A stretch of DNA of 64,000 bases, from positions 62,001-126,000 of the forward strand of contig NZ_JBNAGG010000003.1 in assembly GCF_049801075.1 (NCBI RefSeq). Direction: 5' to 3'. Positions 41,456-49,515 of this stretch are shown here, one piece after another. Positions within the stretch are counted from its first letter, which is position 1. Each line of letters opens with the position of its first letter. Origin of the DNA: Maritalea sp049801075 (GTDB lineage: Bacteria > Pseudomonadota > Alphaproteobacteria > Rhizobiales > Devosiaceae). The position numbers were made by a program, and so were the translations under genes. The notes beneath the pieces are model-generated. The model was not told where the DNA came from, searched no databases, and was given only the letters and a program-made list of their open reading frames with translations.

Positions 41456-43050
41456 TGGGTACGCATATTATCAAACTGCCCGATGTTGGCGAAGGCGTTG
41501 CCGAAGCTGAATTGGTGGAATGGAACGTCAAAGTGGGTGACGTGGTTGCCGAGGACGAGGTGATCGGCGCAGTGATGACCGACAAGGCCACCGTTGAAAT
41601 CCCCTCGCCGGTGCAAGGTGAAATCACTTGGTTGGGTGCCGAGGTGGGCGACATTGTTTCTGTTGGATCGGAAATCGTGAAGCTTGCCACCGTCGGCGAT
41701 GAGGATGAGGCTGAAGAAACTGCACCTGCCCCTGTTGCACAGCAAGAAGAAGCACCCGCCGATGATGCGCCGAAAAGCGCAGCCAAAGGCGGCTATGTGA
41801 TCAAGCTGCCAGATGTGGGCGAAGGCGTTGCCGAAGCTGAACTGGTGGAATGGAACGTCAAAGTTGGCGACATGGTCGCAGAGGATGAAGTGCTTGGTGC
41901 AGTGATGACCGACAAGGCCACCGTTGAAATCCCCTCGCCCGTGCAAGGTGAAATCACCTGGTTGGGCGCAGAGGTCGGCGATGTGGTTTCCGTTGGGTCG
42001 GAAATTGTGAAGCTGGCGACTTTGGAGGGCGAAAGCGGGTCACATGAAGCGGATATTCATGTGATTGAAAATGATATCGCGCCGGAACCAGGTGCAGTGC
42101 CCGCCGCAACTCCAGAAGCGGACAGCAAGGCAGAAATGTTGCCACCGCGTGCATCTGGCGAAAAAGTGTTGGCGGCGCCTGCTGTGCGCAACCGCGCCAA
42201 ATTCCTCAATCTGGATTTGAGCCAATTTTCGGGCACTGGACCGGAAGGCAGCATCAGCCATGAAGATTTGGACCGCTATTTACTGAGTCAGCAGGCCAAG
42301 AGTGGCAGCGCCGCCGCGAGCAAGCCTGCCGCGCCTTATGCAGGCACCGGCAATGAGCCAACCAAAGACGTGAAAGTGGTGGGCCTTCGGCGAATGATTG
42401 CGGAAAAGATGAGCGTGGCCAATGCCCGCATTCCGCACATCACTTACGTAGAAGAAATTGATGTGACCGAACTGGAAGGGTTGCGGCAAAGCCTGAACGC
42501 GCAAAAGGATGAAACGCAAACCAAACTGTCGCTTTTGCCATTTTTGATGAAATCGATGGTGACCGCACTTTCTGAGCAGCCCGGCATCAATGCGCATTTT
42601 GACGATGATAATGGCATTGTGCACCAGTTTGAGCATGTGCATGTGGGCATTGCGGCACAAACCAATAATGGCTTGATGGTGCCTGTGGTGAAAAATGCGC
42701 AAAATCACGGCCTGTGGTCGAGCGCGAAAGAAATCGCCCGGTTGGCGCAAGCGGCCAAGGATGGCAGCGCCAAACGCGAAGAACTGACCGGCTCAACCAT
42801 CACCATCACCTCGCTGGGGGCGCTGGGCGGGGTTGTGAACACCCCGGTGATCAACCATCCGGAAGTGGCGATTGTGGGCGTCAACAAAATGATGACCATG
42901 CCGAAGTGGGATGGGGAGAAATTTGTGCCCCGCAAAATCATGAACCTTTCCTCCAGCTTCGACCATCGCGTGGTGGATGGATATGACGCGGCGGTGTTTA
43001 TCCAGCGTGTAAAATCATTGCTGGAAAAGCCGTTGATGATTTTCTCGTAA
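41455..43050 (+). CDS. bkdB: Branched-chain 2-oxoacid dehydrogenase E2 (dihydrolipoyl acyltransferase)
   Basis: The 531-residue E2 has two lipoyl domains (about 1-80 and 111-190), lipoyl lysines at 44 and 154 in VMTDKATVEIPSP, an acidic/Ala-rich linker, a peripheral subunit-binding domain (about 233-275: APAVRNRAKFLNLDLSQFSG) and the catalytic core ending in SSFDHRVVDGYDAAVF. Most bacterial BkdB proteins have one lipoyl domain. The DNA of the two domains is almost identical over roughly 200 bp. No E3 gene follows: a terminator-like hairpin comes 29 bp after the stop. Confidence 0.95.
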   Translation: MGTHIIKLPDVGEGVAEAELVEWNVKVGDVVAEDEVIGAVMTDKATVEIPSPVQGEITWLGAEVGDIVSVGSEIVKLATVGDEDEAEETAPAPVAQQEEAPADDAPKSAAKGGYVIKLPDVGEGVAEAELVEWNVKVGDMVAEDEVLGAVMTDKATVEIPSPVQGEITWLGAEVGDVVSVGSEIVKLATLEGESGSHEADIHVIENDIAPEPGAVPAATPEADSKAEMLPPRASGEKVLAAPAVRNRAKFLNLDLSQFSGTGPEGSISHEDLDRYLLSQQAKSGSAAASKPAAPYAGTGNEPTKDVKVVGLRRMIAEKMSVANARIPHITYVEEIDVTELEGLRQSLNAQKDETQTKLSLLPFLMKSMVTALSEQPGINAHFDDDNGIVHQFEHVHVGIAAQTNNGLMVPVVKNAQNHGLWSSAKEIARLAQAAKDGSAKREELTGSTITITSLGALGGVVNTPVINHPEVAIVGVNKMMTMPKWDGEKFVPRKIMNLSSSFDHRVVDGYDAAVFIQRVKSLLEKPLMIFS

Positions 43051-43078
43051 ATCAAAGAAGCTGTTGAAAATGCATCAA

Positions 43079-43105
43079 GGTCGCCCAAGTGGCGGCCTTC
43101 TTCTG
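43079..43105 (+). terminator. Probable intrinsic terminator after bkdB
   Basis: GGTCGCC / GGCGGCC stem (one U-G pair in RNA) with a 5-base CAAGT loop, followed by TTCTTCTGTTC. The T-tract is interrupted, so efficiency may be modest. Confidence 0.6.
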
Positions 43106-43117
43106 TTCAGAATTAAT

Positions 43118-43136
43118 TAACGTAAACGTTTCGTTA
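43118..43136. promoter_or_regulatory. Palindrome upstream of the chemoreceptor-like gene
   Basis: TAACGTAAACGTTTCGTTA: TAACG and CGTTA arms around AAACGTTT, with one extra base on the left. It lies about 48 bp upstream of the start codon and could be an operator. A second structure, CTCCCGC (43153) facing GCGGGGGAG (43166-43174), would pair with the ribosome site of the same gene. Confidence 0.4.
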
Positions 43137-43183
43137 CCATTCTTGAACTAAACTCCCGCGCATGTGCGGGGGAGAACGCCTTT

Positions 43184-44614
43184 ATGGTGAGCGCGACAGC
43201 AAATATAGAATCGAACTTGGTCGACGACCAAACTATGGCAGATATTGGCCATCGGGTTGAGCGGCTAGGCATTGAAATTGCTGACGTAAATGGTGTGGCC
43301 AACGAATTGGCTGCCCTCGGCGTGCAACAAGCCCAAAATATCCGCACAGTTACCCGTACGTCTAATCAGGTGTTAACGACCAGCACCAAGCTGGCCAGCT
43401 CCATGGCGGAGGCGGCGCAATCTGCCGAGCAGGCCGAACTGATCCTCACCGCCAGCACGGCGCAAATTCAAAATACGATCACCAAAAATAATAATCGTAT
43501 GCAAGAATTGAGCGCCAATAGCCTCAATTTGAAAGAGAGCCTTGGCAGCGTTGACGGCAATGTGCAGGAAGTGCGCGTGGCGAGCCGCGCCATAGGGCAG
43601 ATTGCGCGCGAAACACAACTTTTATCGCTTAACGCCAGTGTGGAAGCAGCGCGGGCGGGAGATGCCGGGCGCGGCTTTGCCGTGATCGCCGCTTCAGTGA
43701 AAACGCTTGCCGATCAAATTCAGGGCTTTGCCGACCAGAACGCGCAAAGCCTTGAAGAGTTGGTGAGTGTTTTGAGCAATTTGCAAGAGCGCAGCCACTC
43801 CAGCGCGCAAAGCGCCACGCAAGCCATTGAGGAAAGCGCGGCCGCCCATGAGGCGAGCACGCAATTGACCAATCTTTCGCAAAGCGTTTCAAAACTTGTG
43901 AAAGACATTGAAGGGCTCAAAGCCCCGGTGGATGAAAATATTCATGCGTCGAAATCCATCAATCAGGAATTGAGTGACCTCGACCAAAGCGTGAAACATT
44001 TTGAAAATCAGCTTGGCCAATTGCAGGGCCGCGCCGATTCCATTTTAGATATTTCGGAAGATTTGATGGTGTTTATTGCCCAATCAGGCGTGGAAACCAG
44101 CGACACCAAGATCATTCGTCTTTGTGAGAAGGCTGCTCGGCAAATTGAAGCACAGATGCAGGATGCAATTGCACAGGGACAATTGAGCAAGCGCGCCGCA
44201 TTTGATCGGCAATATAAGCAAATTCCCAACACCAATCCGGTGCAATATTTCACCGAATATGTGGATTGGACTGATGCCCATTGGCAGCCTATTTTTGAAA
44301 AAGTGCAGCAAGCGGACCCGCGCATCGTATTTGGTGCGGCGATTGATGTGAACGGCTATTTGCCTACCCACAATGTGATTTATTCAAAGCCACCTACCGA
44401 TGATGCGGAGTGGAACGCTGCCAATTGCCGCAATCGGCGTATTTTTAATGACCGCACCGGACTTTCAGCGGGGCAAAACACCAAACCGTTTCTGGTGCAA
44501 ACCTATCGTCGCGATATGGGCAATGGCGAATTTGTGTTGATGAAGGATGCCTCCGTGCCAATCTATATTGAAGGGCAACATTGGGGTGGCTTGCGGATTG
44601 GCTATAAGGTGTAA
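43184..44614 (+). CDS. Soluble methyl-accepting chemotaxis-like protein with C-terminal sensor domain
   Basis: The 476-residue protein has no transmembrane segment. Residues about 20-270 form a long coiled coil with the chemoreceptor hairpin tip near 140-170 (LLSLNASVEAARAGDAGRGF, then AVIA). Residues about 320-476 form a compact globular domain with YFTEYVDWTDAHW, DVNGYLPTHNVIYS, NRRIFNDRTGL and DASVPIYIEGQHWGGLRIGY, a Cache/PAS-like sensor seen in other bacterial chemoreceptors. The order is signalling part first, sensor last, the reverse of membrane receptors. The ribosome site GGGGGAG lies 9 bases before the ATG. Confidence 0.88.
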   Translation: MVSATANIESNLVDDQTMADIGHRVERLGIEIADVNGVANELAALGVQQAQNIRTVTRTSNQVLTTSTKLASSMAEAAQSAEQAELILTASTAQIQNTITKNNNRMQELSANSLNLKESLGSVDGNVQEVRVASRAIGQIARETQLLSLNASVEAARAGDAGRGFAVIAASVKTLADQIQGFADQNAQSLEELVSVLSNLQERSHSSAQSATQAIEESAAAHEASTQLTNLSQSVSKLVKDIEGLKAPVDENIHASKSINQELSDLDQSVKHFENQLGQLQGRADSILDISEDLMVFIAQSGVETSDTKIIRLCEKAARQIEAQMQDAIAQGQLSKRAAFDRQYKQIPNTNPVQYFTEYVDWTDAHWQPIFEKVQQADPRIVFGAAIDVNGYLPTHNVIYSKPPTDDAEWNAANCRNRRIFNDRTGLSAGQNTKPFLVQTYRRDMGNGEFVLMKDASVPIYIEGQHWGGLRIGYKV

Positions 44615-44629
44615 AAAACCGAACAATAT

Positions 44630-44645
44630 TTTGCCAATTGGTCAA
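44630..44645. promoter_or_regulatory. RutR-like box upstream of the nucleoside importer operon
   Basis: TTTGCCAATTGGTCAA matches 12 of 14 defined positions of TTGACCAnnTGGTCAA, the consensus known for RutR of E. coli. It lies 88 bp upstream of the ATPase start codon and 16 bp after the chemoreceptor stop. Confidence 0.6.
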
Positions 44646-44671
44646 ATTATCCACAATTGTTTTCAAGTAAC

Positions 44672-44700
44672 TTGCGCATAAATCACGAAATCGTCATAAT
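44672..44700 (+). promoter_or_regulatory. Candidate sigma-70 promoter for the nucleoside importer
   Basis: TTGCGC, a 17-bp spacer and CATAAT, ending 32 bp before the start codon. Fair hexamers but no experimental support. Confidence 0.4.
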
Positions 44701-44732
44701 CTCTACCAACGAGGGCATTCGGGCGGGATGAT

Positions 44733-46274
44733 ATGACGCAAAATGGCGAGAAGCAGCTGCTTCAGCTTGACGGCATTTCCAAATATTATGGCAGTTTTAA
44801 AGCCAATGATCGTATTGATTTAACGATCGTACCAGGGGAAATCCATGCCCTGTTGGGCGAAAATGGCGCTGGCAAATCCACGCTAGTGAAAATGCTTTAT
44901 GGCAGTTTGCAGCCAGATGAGGGCCGCATTTTATGGCAGGGCAAAGCAGTGAACATTGCCAACCCAGCGGAAGCGCGGGCGCTTGGCATTGGCATGGTGT
45001 TTCAGCATTTCTCGCTGTTTGATGCGTTGAAAGTGGCGGAAAATATCGCACTGGCTATGCCAAAAGATCAAAAACTTTCAGACATTGCGACACGGCTTGA
45101 GGCTGTATCGAAAGAATATGGTTTGCCACTTAAAGCTGATTCCCGCATTCACGACCTCTCTGTTGGCGAACGTCAGCGAGTGGAGATTGTGCGTTGCCTG
45201 CTGCAAGAACCCAAATTGCTGATTTTGGACGAGCCGACTTCGGTGCTTACGCCGCAAGAATCGGAAGATTTGTTTAAAGTGCTGCGGCGGCTTTCAGGCG
45301 AAGGCACGGCCATTCTTTACATCTCCCATAAACTTGCCGAAGTGCAGGCGCTTTGTCAGAACGCGACCATTTTGCGCCATGGCGAAGTGGTGGCTGATTG
45401 CATCCCTGCTGATGAGACGCCACTAAGCCTAGCGAAGATGATGGTGGGCGATGACATTCATGAAATCTCTCCCCGCGCCACCAGCAGCGACGACACGAAA
45501 GTGGTGTTGGATGTGAAAGGGCTTTCCGCCCCCGGACTCACCGGATTTGAGACCAGCTTGAAAGACATCAATTTCAGCGTGCGCATGGGCGAAATTGCCG
45601 GCATTGCAGGGATTGCTGGCAATGGACAAAATGAATTGTTTGCGGTTTTATCTGGCGAACGCACCTCGGCCCCGGACATGATCACCATTGACGGTGATCC
45701 GGTGGGGCAACGTTCAATTTTGCAACGCCGCAAATTGGGCGCCATGTTTGTTTCAGAGGAACGGCTTGGCCATGGGGCGGTGCCTGAAATGAGCCTTTCG
45801 GACAATGTGGTGTTGACCCGCCATGGGCTGGAGAAAGATTTGGAATCCGGTCCGTTTATCCGCCACGGCACGGCAAAGAAAATCAAAGACAAAATTGCCG
45901 AAATGTTTGATGTGCGCAAAGGCAATGATGACCCGACGGCCATGTCACTTTCTGGTGGGAATTTGCAAAAATTTGTGCTGGGCCGCGAAGTGATGGCTGG
46001 GGCAAAATTGGTGATTGTGAACCAACCCACTTGGGGCGTGGACGCTGGATCCGCTGCGCAACTGCGGCAAAATTTGATTGATCTTGCGGCAACTGGCGCC
46101 GCAATTTTGGTGATCTCACAGGATTTGGATGAGCTGTTTGAAATCTCAGATCGCTTAGCGACAATGGCAGAGGGTGAGCTTTCAGAATTTGTGCCCACCA
46201 GCAAAACCAACCGCAATGAGGTTGGATTGAAAATGACCGGGGCCTTTGTGCCTGCAGAGGGAGCGCACGTATGA
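44733..46274 (+). CDS. BMP-type nucleoside ABC transporter ATPase (tandem domains)
   Basis: The 513-residue protein carries two ABC domains: the first complete (Walker A GENGAGKST, signature LSVGERQRVEI, Walker B LLILDEPTSVL), the second with the degenerate Walker A AGIAGNGQNELF but an intact LSGGNLQKFVLGRE signature. This is the NupA/YufO-like ATPase of purine nucleoside importers of the BMP family. The ATGA overlap with the first permease gene shows coupling. The purine genes downstream support a nucleoside or nucleobase substrate. Confidence 0.92.
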   Translation: MTQNGEKQLLQLDGISKYYGSFKANDRIDLTIVPGEIHALLGENGAGKSTLVKMLYGSLQPDEGRILWQGKAVNIANPAEARALGIGMVFQHFSLFDALKVAENIALAMPKDQKLSDIATRLEAVSKEYGLPLKADSRIHDLSVGERQRVEIVRCLLQEPKLLILDEPTSVLTPQESEDLFKVLRRLSGEGTAILYISHKLAEVQALCQNATILRHGEVVADCIPADETPLSLAKMMVGDDIHEISPRATSSDDTKVVLDVKGLSAPGLTGFETSLKDINFSVRMGEIAGIAGIAGNGQNELFAVLSGERTSAPDMITIDGDPVGQRSILQRRKLGAMFVSEERLGHGAVPEMSLSDNVVLTRHGLEKDLESGPFIRHGTAKKIKDKIAEMFDVRKGNDDPTAMSLSGGNLQKFVLGREVMAGAKLVIVNQPTWGVDAGSAAQLRQNLIDLAATGAAILVISQDLDELFEISDRLATMAEGELSEFVPTSKTNRNEVGLKMTGAFVPAEGAHV

Positions 46275-47356
46275 GACTGGAACTGATCAAGCGCAGCGCC
46301 CCCGCCCCCGCCATGCGCATTCTATCCCCCCTATTGGGTCTATTTTTGGCTTTGATTGCGGGCGCCATCATGTTTGCTGCGCTGGGTAAAGCGCCAGATC
46401 GGGCGCTTTATGCCTTTTTCATCGAGCCCGTTTCTGAGATGTGGAGCGTGCATGAACTGTTGATCAAAGCTGCACCACTTATTCTGATTGGCGCGGGGTT
46501 GTGCATTTGCTTTCAATCCAACAATTGGAACATTGGCGCAGAAGGGCAAATGATTGTTGGGGCCATTTTTGGTGCCGCCTTGCCCATCTTGCTGCCTGAT
46601 GTGCAGAATTTTTTGATCCTACCTCTGATGCTGATTTGTGGCATTCTCGGCGGCATGCTCTATGGCTTTATTCCGGCACTTTTGAAGGCCAAGTTTAAGA
46701 CCAACGAGATTTTGACCAGCCTAATGCTGGTATATGTAGCGCAAATGTTGCTCGATTGGCTGGTTCGCGGCCCATGGCGCAACCCAGAAGGCCTGAATTT
46801 TCCTGAATCTCGTCGCTTCCATGAATGGGCGCGAATTCCCGAAATGATGCCTGCAGATGGTCGCGCCAATTGGGGCTTTGTGATTGCCGTTGTGGTGGCG
46901 ATTGCCCTTGGCGTGATGCTGGCGAAAAGCCTGAAGGGCTTTGAGGTGAAGGTGATCGGTACCAGTCCAAAGGCGGCGCAATTTGCCGGGTTTGATGCGA
47001 AGAAGATGATCTTTTTCTCTTTCCTTTTGGCGGGCGGCTGCGCCGGGCTGGCGGGCATTATCGAAGTGGCAGGGGCCACCGGGCAATTGCGGCCGACCGT
47101 GTCGCCCGGTTATGGCTTTACCGCCATTATCGTCGCCTATTTGGGGCGGTTGAACCCTATTGGGGCCATTGTGGCTGGCCTTGTGTTGGCACTTACTTAT
47201 TTGGGCGGCGAAGCGGCGCAAATCAGCCTTGGACTATCCGACAAGATTGCACGTGTGTTCCAAGGTCTCATCCTGTTTTTCGTGCTCGCCTGCGACACGC
47301 TGATTCTTTACAAAATCCGCCTGACTTTTGGCGCTGCGCATAAGGGAGCCGCATAA
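46271..47356 (+). CDS. Nucleoside ABC transporter permease 1
   Basis: The 361-residue polytopic permease is of the BPD_transp_2/YufP class: WNIGAEGQMIVGAIFG, the KTNEILTSLMLVYVA helix and GLAGIIEVAGATGQL, with roughly ten hydrophobic segments. The stop codon shares a base with the next start (TAATG). Confidence 0.92.
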   Translation: MRLELIKRSAPAPAMRILSPLLGLFLALIAGAIMFAALGKAPDRALYAFFIEPVSEMWSVHELLIKAAPLILIGAGLCICFQSNNWNIGAEGQMIVGAIFGAALPILLPDVQNFLILPLMLICGILGGMLYGFIPALLKAKFKTNEILTSLMLVYVAQMLLDWLVRGPWRNPEGLNFPESRRFHEWARIPEMMPADGRANWGFVIAVVVAIALGVMLAKSLKGFEVKVIGTSPKAAQFAGFDAKKMIFFSFLLAGGCAGLAGIIEVAGATGQLRPTVSPGYGFTAIIVAYLGRLNPIGAIVAGLVLALTYLGGEAAQISLGLSDKIARVFQGLILFFVLACDTLILYKIRLTFGAAHKGAA

Positions 47357-48276
47357 TGGGCATGACAGAAGCCATTTTGTTGACCATTGCCACCGCGGCA
47401 ACACCGCTTTTGATCGCCGCGATTGGCGAATTGGTGGTTGAACGGTCGGGCGTGTTGAACCTTGGTGTTGAAGGCATGATGGTGATGGGCGCGGTTGGCG
47501 GCTTTGTGGTGGCCAGCCTAACAGGCAACCCATGGCTAGGCGTGTTGGCGGCGATTGCACTGGGCGCGATCACGTCCTTATTGTTCGCTTTTCTCACGCT
47601 GACTTTGGCGGCCAACCAGGTGGCCACGGGCCTATCGCTCACTATTTTGGGGCTAGGTGCCTCCAGCCTGATGGGCGAGCAATTTGTGGGCCAAGCGGGC
47701 AAGAAACTGGCAAATTTGGATTTGCCCGTGCTCACCGATATTCCGTTGATCGGGCCGCTTATTTTTGGCCAAGATCCTATCTTTTATATTTCCATCGCGC
47801 TGGTGTTTGGCGTGAGCTGGTTTTTGTTCCGCACCCGCGCAGGACTAACCTTGCGCTCCATTGGCAATAACCACCATTCGGCCCATGCACTGGGCATTCC
47901 CGTGTTGCGCTATCGCTATTTGGCGGTGATGTTTGGCGGCGCATGTGCGGGGCTGGCGGGCGGACATTTGTCGCTGGTTTACACGCCACAATGGGTGGAA
48001 AATATGACTGCTGGGCGCGGCTGGATTGCGTTGGCGCTGGTGGTGTTTGCCTCTTGGCGGCCCGCCCGCGTTTTAGCTGGCGCATATCTATTTGGTGCGG
48101 TATCTATTGGACAATTACACGCGCAAGCGTTGGGAATTGCAGTGCCCTCACAATTGCTCACCGCGTTGCCATTTTTGGCGACCATTGTGGTGCTGGTGCT
48201 GATTTCACAGAATGTTCGGGCGACGTTGATCAACACGCCCGCAATGCTTGGTCGGCCTTTTGTGCCTGATCGATAA
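47356..48276 (+). CDS. Nucleoside ABC transporter permease 2
   Basis: The 306-residue permease matches YufQ-type partners: GELVVERSGVLNLGVEGMM, AANQVATGLSLTILGLG, RTRAGLTLRSIGNNHHSAHA and AGRGWIALALVVFASW. Together with permease 1 it forms the membrane channel of the importer. Confidence 0.92.
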   Translation: MGMTEAILLTIATAATPLLIAAIGELVVERSGVLNLGVEGMMVMGAVGGFVVASLTGNPWLGVLAAIALGAITSLLFAFLTLTLAANQVATGLSLTILGLGASSLMGEQFVGQAGKKLANLDLPVLTDIPLIGPLIFGQDPIFYISIALVFGVSWFLFRTRAGLTLRSIGNNHHSAHALGIPVLRYRYLAVMFGGACAGLAGGHLSLVYTPQWVENMTAGRGWIALALVVFASWRPARVLAGAYLFGAVSIGQLHAQALGIAVPSQLLTALPFLATIVVLVLISQNVRATLINTPAMLGRPFVPDR

Positions 48277-48324
48277 ACAATAAAAGTTTGGCATGTTGCC
48301 AAATCAAACCTCGGAGGTGAAGAG

Positions 48325-49398
48325 ATGAAAAAATTGCTGATCGGACTTGCTGGCGTTGCCGCAATGTCGCTTGGCATGGCTGCTTCTGCTTTGGCAGAAG
48401 ACCCCATGAAAGTTTGCTTTGTTTATGTTGGTTCAAAAACTGACGGTGGCTGGACCCAGGCCCACGATATTGGCCGCCAGGAACTGCAAGCACATTTTGG
48501 CGACAAGATTGAGACGCCTTTCATTGAGAACGTGGCAGAAGGCCCACAGGCTGAAGGCGTTATTGAACGTTTCGCCCGTTCTGGCTGTGAATTGATCTTC
48601 ACCACAAGCTTCGGCTTTATGGACCAAACAATGGCCGTTGCTGAGCGCTTCCCTGATGTGAAGTTTGAACATGCCACTGGATATAAAACGTCAGAAAACG
48701 TAACCAGCTATAACTCACGCTTTTACGAAGGTCGCTATATTCTCGGCCAAATCGCTGCGAAAACCAGCGAAAAAGGCGTAGCGGGTTATATCGGTTCATT
48801 CCCAATTCCAGAAGTTGTGCAAGGCATCAACGCTTTCACTTTGGGTGCCCAAAGCGTGAACCCAGATTTCAAACTGAAAGTGGTTTGGGTGAACTCATGG
48901 TTTGATGCGGGTAAAGAAGCCGATGCGGCCAAAGCCCTGATCGACCAAGGCGTTGATATTTTGACCCAGCACACTGACTCCACCGCTCCAATGCAAGTGG
49001 CAGCAGAGCGCGGCATCAAAGCATTCGGCCAAGCCTCTGACATGATTGCTGCCGGCCCAGAAACTCAATTGACTGCGATCGTGGACACTTGGGGTGCATA
49101 TTATATCAAGCGCGTGCAAGATGTGATGGACGGCACTTGGGAAAGCCAATCAACTTGGGATGGTTTGGCAGAAGGTATTCTTGAAATGGCGCCTTACACC
49201 AACATGCCAGACGATGTGAAAGCCATGGCGGAAGCCACAGAGGCGGCCATCGTTTCAGGCGAGTTGAAGCCATTTACCGGCCCAGTGAACAAACAAGATG
49301 GTTCTGTTTGGTTGGCTGAAGGCGAAGAAGCTGAAGACGGCGTTTTGCTCGGCTTGAACTTCTATGTTGAAGGCGTTGACGATCAATTGCCTCAATAA
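48325..49398 (+). CDS. BMP-family (PnrA-like) substrate-binding protein
   Basis: The 357-residue protein has a signal peptide (KKLLIGLAGVAAMSLGMAAS, then ALAED) and the BMP/PnrA fold: VCFVYVGSKTDGGWTQAHD, GCELIFTTSFGFMDQ, VAGYIGSFPIPEVVQGINAF and DILTQHTDSTAPMQVA. There is no lipobox Cys, so it is periplasmic and soluble. It is the last gene of the importer; a strong terminator follows at 49422. Confidence 0.93.
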   Translation: MKKLLIGLAGVAAMSLGMAASALAEDPMKVCFVYVGSKTDGGWTQAHDIGRQELQAHFGDKIETPFIENVAEGPQAEGVIERFARSGCELIFTTSFGFMDQTMAVAERFPDVKFEHATGYKTSENVTSYNSRFYEGRYILGQIAAKTSEKGVAGYIGSFPIPEVVQGINAFTLGAQSVNPDFKLKVVWVNSWFDAGKEADAAKALIDQGVDILTQHTDSTAPMQVAAERGIKAFGQASDMIAAGPETQLTAIVDTWGAYYIKRVQDVMDGTWESQSTWDGLAEGILEMAPYTNMPDDVKAMAEATEAAIVSGELKPFTGPVNKQDGSVWLAEGEEAEDGVLLGLNFYVEGVDDQLPQ

Positions 49399-49421
49399 GG
49401 CTGAAAAGCTTGGTTAAGTTT

Positions 49422-49449
49422 AAGGGCGGGTCTTTTGATCCGCCCTTTT
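49422..49449 (+). terminator. Intrinsic terminator after the BMP-family binding protein
   Basis: AAGGGCGGGTC / GATCCGCCCTT stem with a TTTT loop and one G-U pair, running into TTTTCT. It separates the importer operon from adenine deaminase. Confidence 0.88.
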
Positions 49450-49468
49450 CTATTGGATCTATACCGTT

Positions 49469-49492
49469 TATAATATTTGACCAAACGATAAA
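49469..49492 (+). promoter_or_regulatory. -10 element and RutR-like box upstream of adenine deaminase
   Basis: A consensus TATAAT at 49469-49474 is followed two bases later by TTGACCAAACGATAAA (49477-49492). The left half matches the RutR half site TTGACCA fully, the right half at 4 of 7. A box just downstream of the -10 would suit repression. Confidence 0.5.
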
Positions 49493-49515
49493 ATAATTGA
49501 GTGGGGGAGCAGGCG

